The notes under the pieces: model-generated
The model's input: the letters and a program-made list of their open reading frames with translations, nothing else
The model's database searches: none
What the model was told of the DNA's origin: nothing
Made by a program: the position numbers and the translations under genes
Assembly (NCBI GenBank): GCA_005883675.1
Contig: VBCM01000192.1
Coordinates: 1-46,087 of the forward strand
Length of the DNA: 46,087 bases
From: Betaproteobacteria bacterium
GTDB lineage: Bacteria > Pseudomonadota > Gammaproteobacteria > Burkholderiales > SG8-39
Reading direction: 5' to 3'
Shown here: in pieces, positions 40,581-46,087 of the stretch
Numbering within the stretch: position 1 is the first letter of the stretch
Layout of the letters: each line of letters opens with the position of its first letter

Positions 40581-40665
40581 GCGAGGGTGGCGGAACTGGT
40601 AGACGCACCAGCCTTAGGAGCTGGCGCCGCGAGGCGTGTGGGTTCGAGTCCCTCCCTTCGCACCA
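40581..40665 (+). tRNA. tRNA-Leu (anticodon UAG)
   Basis: An 85-nt tRNA including an encoded CCA. The acceptor stem GCGAGGG (40581-40587) pairs with CCTTCGC (one G-U), followed by discriminator A and CCA. The anticodon arm is CCAGC-CTTAGGA-GCTGG with anticodon TAG. A variable arm of type II size (GCCGCGAGGC region) and T-loop TTCGAGT are present. It lies directly upstream of tig, an arrangement common in betaproteobacteria. Confidence 0.96.
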
Positions 40666-40698
40666 TCGGGTAAAGGTCGCAACGGCGGATCAGAAGGA

Positions 40699-42000
40699 AT
40701 GGCCAACGTGGAAACGCTGGGTACGCTGGAGCGGCGCGTATCGATGTCAGTGCCCGCGGCGGAGATCGAGCGCGAGGTCGACACTCGTCTGAAGAAGCTC
40801 GCGCGCAACGTGAAGATGCCGGGCTTCAGGCCGGGCAAGGTGCCGCTCAAGCTGATCGCGCAGACCTACGGCCCGCAGGTGCGCTCGGAAGTGCTGAGCG
40901 ATGCAGTGCAAAAAGCGTTCACCGATGTGGTCAAGGAAGCGAATCTCAAGGTCGCGGGCTTTCCGCGCATCGAGAAGAAAGACGGCGGCGATACGGCGGC
41001 GCTCGAGTTCAGCGCCACGTTCGAGGTCTACCCGGAAGTAAAGCTCGGCGATCTGGCGGGCGTCACGATCGAGCGGCCGCAGGTGACGGTCGACGACGCG
41101 GCCGTGGACAGGACTATCGGCATCCTGCGCAAGCAGCGCACGCGCTTCGTACCGGTCGAGCGTCCGGCAAAGGAGGGCGATCGGCTGACCGTGGATTTCA
41201 GCGGCACGATCGACGGCGAGCCCTTCGCCGGCGGCAAAGGCGAAAACTTCGTGTTCGCGCTCGGCGAGGGGCGCATGCTGCCCGAATTCGACGCCGCGGC
41301 GCAGGGCATGCGCGCGGGCGAGACGAAAACTTTCGAGCTCACGTTCCCCGCCGATTACCACGGCAAGGAAGTCGCCGGCAAGCGTGCGTCGTTCGAGCTC
41401 AGCATGAAGAGCGTGGAAGAGCCGCAGCTGCCGGAGGTGGATGCGGAGTTCGCCAAGTCGCTCGGCATCGCCGAGGGCGACGTGGCCAAGATGCGAAGCG
41501 AGATCCGCGCCAATGTCGAGCGCGAAACGAATAAGCGCATCGAGGCGCGTGTGAAGGCGCAGGTGCTGCAGGCGCTCCTCGATCGCACGCCGCTCGAGCT
41601 GCCGAAATCGCTCGTGCAGATGGAAGCCCAGCAACTCGTCGAGCGCGCGGCCGCCGATTTGCAGGCGCGGGGCATGAAACCCGGGCAAATTCCGCTCGAT
41701 CCCGCGGCATTCGAGGCGACCGCGAAGCGCCGCGTCGCGCTCGGGCTCATCATCGGCGAGCTCGCACGTGCGGAAAATCTCCAGCCGAAGCCCGCCGAGG
41801 TGCGCGCGGCGGTGGAGCAGGAAGCAGCGACCTACGAGAGTCCTGCCGAGGTAGTAAAATGGTTTTACATGCAGCCGCAGCGGCTTTCCGAGATGGAAGG
41901 CATGGCGCTCGAGGCGAATGTCGTTAAATGGGTGCTCGGAAGAGCGACCGTAGTGGACAAGCCGGTCGCGTTCGATGATCTGATGGGAAGCAACGCGTGA
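40699..42000 (+). CDS. tig: Trigger factor
   Basis: Ribosome-associated chaperone and prolyl isomerase. The 433-aa protein shows the ribosome-binding signature [17 protein letters not shown] (about 40-56), the FKBP-like domain [20 protein letters not shown] to [19 protein letters not shown], and the long helical C-terminal arms. ATG 40699 with GAAGGA gives [18 protein letters not shown]; a longer reading starts inside the tRNA. The GTGA overlap with clpP couples chaperone and protease genes. Confidence 0.97.
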   Translation: MANVETLGTLERRVSMSVPAAEIEREVDTRLKKLARNVKMPGFRPGKVPLKLIAQTYGPQVRSEVLSDAVQKAFTDVVKEANLKVAGFPRIEKKDGGDTAALEFSATFEVYPEVKLGDLAGVTIERPQVTVDDAAVDRTIGILRKQRTRFVPVERPAKEGDRLTVDFSGTIDGEPFAGGKGENFVFALGEGRMLPEFDAAAQGMRAGETKTFELTFPADYHGKEVAGKRASFELSMKSVEEPQLPEVDAEFAKSLGIAEGDVAKMRSEIRANVERETNKRIEARVKAQVLQALLDRTPLELPKSLVQMEAQQLVERAAADLQARGMKPGQIPLDPAAFEATAKRRVALGLIIGELARAENLQPKPAEVRAAVEQEAATYESPAEVVKWFYMQPQRLSEMEGMALEANVVKWVLGRATVVDKPVAFDDLMGSNA

Positions 42001-42620
42001 ACTGGCAACACGATTCTCAAGTGAACGACCTCGGGCTGATCCCGATGGTCATCGAGCAGTCGGGGCGCGGCGAGCGTGCCTACGACATTTATTCGCGGCT
42101 GCTCAAGGAGCGGGTGGTGTTCCTGGTCGGGCCCGTGACGGAAGTCACGGCGAACCTGATCGTGGCGCAGCTCCTTTTCCTCGAGTCGGAGAATCCCGAC
42201 AAGGACATCTTCTTCTACATCAACTCGCCGGGCGGCTCGGTGTCGGCGGGCCTTGCGATCTACGACACCATGCAGTTCATCAAGCCCGACGTCAGCACGC
42301 TCTGCGTCGGCCAGGCGGCAAGCATGGGTTCGCTGCTGATGGCGGCGGGCGATGCCGGCAAGCGCTTCTGCCTGCCCAACTCGCGCGTCATGATCCACCA
42401 GCCGATGGGCGGCTTCCAGGGGCAGGCGACCGACATCGAGATCCATGCCAAGGAAATCCTCTACCTGCGCGGCCGCCTGAACGAGATTCTTGCCAAGCAC
42501 ACCGGCAAGCCCATCGAGACCATCGCGCGGGACACCGAGCGTGACTTTTTCATGGGCGCGCAAGAGGCGGTAAAGTACGGCATAGTGGATAAGGTGCTAG
42601 TCTCACGGGAAAACACCTAA
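41997..42620 (+). CDS. clpP: ATP-dependent Clp protease proteolytic subunit ClpP
   Basis: A serine protease forming the ClpXP/ClpAP chamber. The 207-aa protein contains the catalytic triad: Ser109 in [11 protein letters not shown], His134 in [10 protein letters not shown] and Asp183 in [26 protein letters not shown] is also characteristic. The start is GTG 41997 (GTGA overlap with tig). It is followed after 4 nt by clpX. Confidence 0.97.
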   Translation: MNWQHDSQVNDLGLIPMVIEQSGRGERAYDIYSRLLKERVVFLVGPVTEVTANLIVAQLLFLESENPDKDIFFYINSPGGSVSAGLAIYDTMQFIKPDVSTLCVGQAASMGSLLMAAGDAGKRFCLPNSRVMIHQPMGGFQGQATDIEIHAKEILYLRGRLNEILAKHTGKPIETIARDTERDFFMGAQEAVKYGIVDKVLVSRENT

Positions 42621-42624
42621 CACC

Positions 42625-43899
<1,275 letters not shown>

Positions 43900-43917
43900 C
43901 TGGGCCTGTTGGCCCAG
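43900..43917. other. Hairpin after clpX
   Basis: CTGGGCC (43900-43906), a four-base loop and GGCCCAG (43911-43917) form a 7-bp perfect stem directly after the clpX stop. No T-run follows, so it may be a weak or Rho-assisted terminator, or an mRNA stabiliser, in front of lon. Confidence 0.55.
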
Positions 43918-43951
43918 CAGCGACTACATTTGGTCACCGTTTGCGCATTGC

Positions 43952-43977
43952 AGCGTAAGCACGTTTACGTGTACGCT
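43952..43977. promoter_or_regulatory. Nested palindrome upstream of lon
   Basis: AGCGTA (43952-43957) and TACGCT (43972-43977) form an inverted repeat that encloses CACGTTTACGTG (43960-43971), itself an inverted repeat. The 26-bp dyad lies 73 nt before the lon start and overlaps a weak promoter candidate (TTGCGC at 43941, 17-nt spacer, TTTACG). It may be a regulator binding site for lon. Confidence 0.5.
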
Positions 43978-44049
43978 CTGCTCATTGATTTTTCTCGGGG
44001 AACCCGCATCTACGGTGTGAGCCGCAACCCCTTGACGAGGCTAATCTAA

Positions 44050-46087
44050 ATGTCCGAGCAATCCCCCACCCCCGAGATCGTCCAGTATCCGCTGCTGCCG
44101 CTGCGCGATGTCGTGGTGTTCCCCCACATGGTGATTCCGCTCTTCGTGGGGCGGCCCAAGTCGATCAAGGCGATGGAAACCGCGATGGAAGCAGGGAAAT
44201 CGATCCTGCTGGTGGCGCAGAAATCCGCCGCCAAGGACGATCCGGGCCCGCAGGACATGTACGCCATCGGCTGCGTCTCGAACATTCTGCAGATGCTGAA
44301 GCTGCCGGATGGAACGGTCAAAGTGCTCGTAGAGGGCGGCACGCGCGCGCACATCCGCGACGTGATCGATGTGCGCACGCACTGGGTGGCGGAAGCCTCC
44401 GCCGTGGCGGCCGAAGGCGCGGGTGCGCCCGAGGTAGAAGCGCTGCGCCGCGCGCTGCTCTCGGCGTTCGATCAGTACGTCAAGCTGAACAAGAAAATTC
44501 CGCCGGAGATCCTCACCTCGCTCTCCGGCATCGATGAGGCCGGGCGCCTCGCCGACACGGTCGCCGCGCACCTGCCGCTCAAGCTCGAGCAGAAGCAGCA
44601 GGTGCTCGAGATGTTCGATGTGAAGCAGCGCCTCGAGCATCTGCTCTCGCAGCTCGAGACGGAGATCGACATCCTCCAGGTCGAGAAGCGCATCCGCGGC
44701 CGCGTCAAGCGCCAGATGGAGAAAAGCCAGCGCGAGTACTACCTGAACGAGCAGGTGAAGGCCATCCAGAAGGAGCTCGGCGAAGGCGAGGAGGGCGCGG
44801 ACCTCGAGGAGATGGAGAAGCGCATCAAGCGCGCGCACATGCCGAAGGACGCGCGCAAGAAAGCCGAGTCCGAGCTGAAGAAATTGAAGCTCATGTCGCC
44901 GATGTCGGCGGAAGCCACCGTGGTGCGCAACTACATCGAGACGCTCGTCAACCTGCCCTGGAAGAAGAAGTCGAAGATCTCCAAGGACATCAAGCAGGCC
45001 CAGGAGATCCTCGACAGGGACCACTACGGCCTCGAGAAGGTGAAAGAGCGCATCGTCGAGTACCTCGCGGTGCAGACGCGCGTCGAGAAGATGAAGGCGC
45101 CGATCCTGTGCCTGGTGGGCGCACCGGGCGTCGGCAAGACCTCGCTCGGCCAGTCGATCGCCCGCGCGACCAACCGCAAGTTCGTGCGCATGTCGCTCGG
45201 CGGCGTGCGCGACGAGGCGGAGGTGCGCGGCCATCGCCGCACCTATATCGGCTCGATGCCCGGCAAGATCCTGCAGAACATGAGCAAGGTCGCGGTGAAG
45301 AATCCGCTCTTCCTGCTCGATGAAGTGGACAAGATGGGCATGGACTGGCGCGGCGACCCGTCGAGCGCGCTGCTCGAGGTGCTCGATCCCGAGCAGAACC
45401 ACACCTTCGTCGACCATTACATCGAGGTCGAGTACGACCTCTCGGAAGTGATGTTCGTCGCCACCGCCAACACGCTCAACATCCCGCCGGCGCTGCTCGA
45501 CAGGATGGAAGTGATCCGTCTCTCGGGCTACACCGAGGACGAGAAGATGAACATCGCCACCAAGTACCTGCTGCCCAAGCAGATGAAGAATGCCGGGCTG
45601 CAGGAAGGCGAGCTCTCGGTCTCCGAAGCCGCGATCCGCGACATCGTGCGCTACTACACGCGCGAGGCGGGCGTGCGCGCCATGGAGCGCGAGATCTCCA
45701 AAATCTGCCGCAAGGCGGTAAAGCAGCTCCTGACGGACAAGAAGGCGGGTGACGACAAGCCACACCGCATCACTGTCACGCCGAAGAACCTCGACAAGTT
45801 CTTGGGCGTTCGCCGCTACACCTTCGGCATGGCCGAGAAGCAGAACCAGGTGGGCCAGGTCACCGGCCTCGCGTGGACCGAGGTGGGTGGCGAGCTACTG
45901 ACGATCGAAGCGGCGACGATGCCCGGCAAGGGCAAGACCATCACCACCGGCAAGCTCGGCGACGTGATGCAGGAATCCATCCAGGCGGCGCTCTCGGTGG
46001 TGCGCGCGCGCTCGCGCCGGCTCGGCGTGAAAGAGGACTTCTACCAGAAGCACGACATCCACATTCACCTGCCCGAGGGCGCGACGC
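44050..46087 (+). CDS. lon: ATP-dependent protease Lon, cut by the window edge
   Basis: 679 residues of Lon (family length about 780-800); the 3' end lies beyond the window. N-terminal substrate domain with [20 protein letters not shown], central coiled coil ([20 protein letters not shown]), AAA+ module with Walker [10 protein letters not shown] at 357-365 and Walker [12 protein letters not shown], followed by the start of the protease domain ([20 protein letters not shown]). The sequence ends at IHLPEGAT, just before the catalytic Ser of the family. ATG 44050 matches other Lon starts. The region upstream holds a hairpin and a palindrome. Confidence 0.96.
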   Translation, partial: MSEQSPTPEIVQYPLLPLRDVVVFPHMVIPLFVGRPKSIKAMETAMEAGKSILLVAQKSAAKDDPGPQDMYAIGCVSNILQMLKLPDGTVKVLVEGGTRAHIRDVIDVRTHWVAEASAVAAEGAGAPEVEALRRALLSAFDQYVKLNKKIPPEILTSLSGIDEAGRLADTVAAHLPLKLEQKQQVLEMFDVKQRLEHLLSQLETEIDILQVEKRIRGRVKRQMEKSQREYYLNEQVKAIQKELGEGEEGADLEEMEKRIKRAHMPKDARKKAESELKKLKLMSPMSAEATVVRNYIETLVNLPWKKKSKISKDIKQAQEILDRDHYGLEKVKERIVEYLAVQTRVEKMKAPILCLVGAPGVGKTSLGQSIARATNRKFVRMSLGGVRDEAEVRGHRRTYIGSMPGKILQNMSKVAVKNPLFLLDEVDKMGMDWRGDPSSALLEVLDPEQNHTFVDHYIEVEYDLSEVMFVATANTLNIPPALLDRMEVIRLSGYTEDEKMNIATKYLLPKQMKNAGLQEGELSVSEAAIRDIVRYYTREAGVRAMEREISKICRKAVKQLLTDKKAGDDKPHRITVTPKNLDKFLGVRRYTFGMAEKQNQVGQVTGLAWTEVGGELLTIEAATMPGKGKTITTGKLGDVMQESIQAALSVVRARSRRLGVKEDFYQKHDIHIHLPEGAT

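Noticed and set aside
43900-43917. Hairpin after clpX as a full rho-independent terminator
   Set aside because: There is no T-run after the stem.
44026-44050. CTTGAC before lon as a sigma-32 heat-shock -35
   Set aside because: Any matching -10 would fall inside the coding region, and the spacing to the nearby TAATCT is far too short.

Overview
The window looks like chromosomal DNA from an uncultured betaproteobacterium (Burkholderiales/Nitrosomonadales type). The evidence is a high GC content, GTG/TTG starts, many 1-4 nt ATGA/GTGA gene overlaps, the conserved order tRNA-Leu - tig - clpP - clpX - lon, a hopanoid-type hpnC-hpnD-hpnE squalene cluster, and betaproteobacterial-looking SerB, Mfd, PurL and HpnC/D/E. 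Nearly all of it is coding. There is no CRISPR array, prophage, rRNA or recognisable transposase. All names rest on reading the translations and recalling protein families; no search was run.

Left part (1-13,400): purL, whose last ~25 residues are replaced by a dispersed-repeat sequence; a small lower-GC islet (GNAT acetyltransferase, isoprenylcysteine-methyltransferase-like membrane protein); a polysaccharide-deacetylase/NTF2-like pair on the minus strand; then a branched-chain amino-acid-type ABC uptake system. That system has livK with its own terminator, a palindromic repeat, livH, and one 800-residue LivM-LivG-LivF triple fusion. Small conserved and hypothetical proteins (secreted protein, RidA-like, zinc ribbon, receiver-like) lead to serB.

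Middle (13,400-32,000): mfd diverges from the ispD-ispF-paiB-like-membrane protein-thpR-secreted protein-DUF3303 operon. Next comes a compact pair that resembles an uncharacterised toxin-antitoxin module: a DUF6036-type nucleotidyltransferase and a small basic partner. It diverges, across a perfect 18-bp palindrome, from a LigD-type polymerase gene that converges on an ATP-dependent DNA ligase (a split NHEJ ligase without Ku here). An OmpR/EnvZ-like two-component pair follows. Then a long minus-strand operon runs from two tandem tartrate/malate-type dehydrogenases (the second broken) through a histidine phosphatase, two methyltransferases and an SDR to a DMT-family transporter.

Right part (32,000-46,087): tsaB-rimI-uracil-DNA glycosylase, an LplT-like transporter, a broken alanine racemase gene, radA, a small coiled-coil membrane protein, the squalene genes hpnE-hpnD-hpnC (hpnD broken), then tRNA-Leu(UAG), tig, clpP, clpX and lon, which runs off the edge.

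Two themes stand out. (1) A family of short palindromic repeats related to AATTCGG(A/G)GxC(A/C)GGGxx sits between genes and apparently inside the 3' end of purL. (2) Conserved genes (livK, the second dehydrogenase, alr, hpnD, perhaps the LivG domain) each lack an internal block of tens of nucleotides, three of them out of frame. This is either real gene decay or an assembly fault. The best candidate for an undescribed system is the DUF6036 pair with its palindromic operator beside the split end-joining genes.
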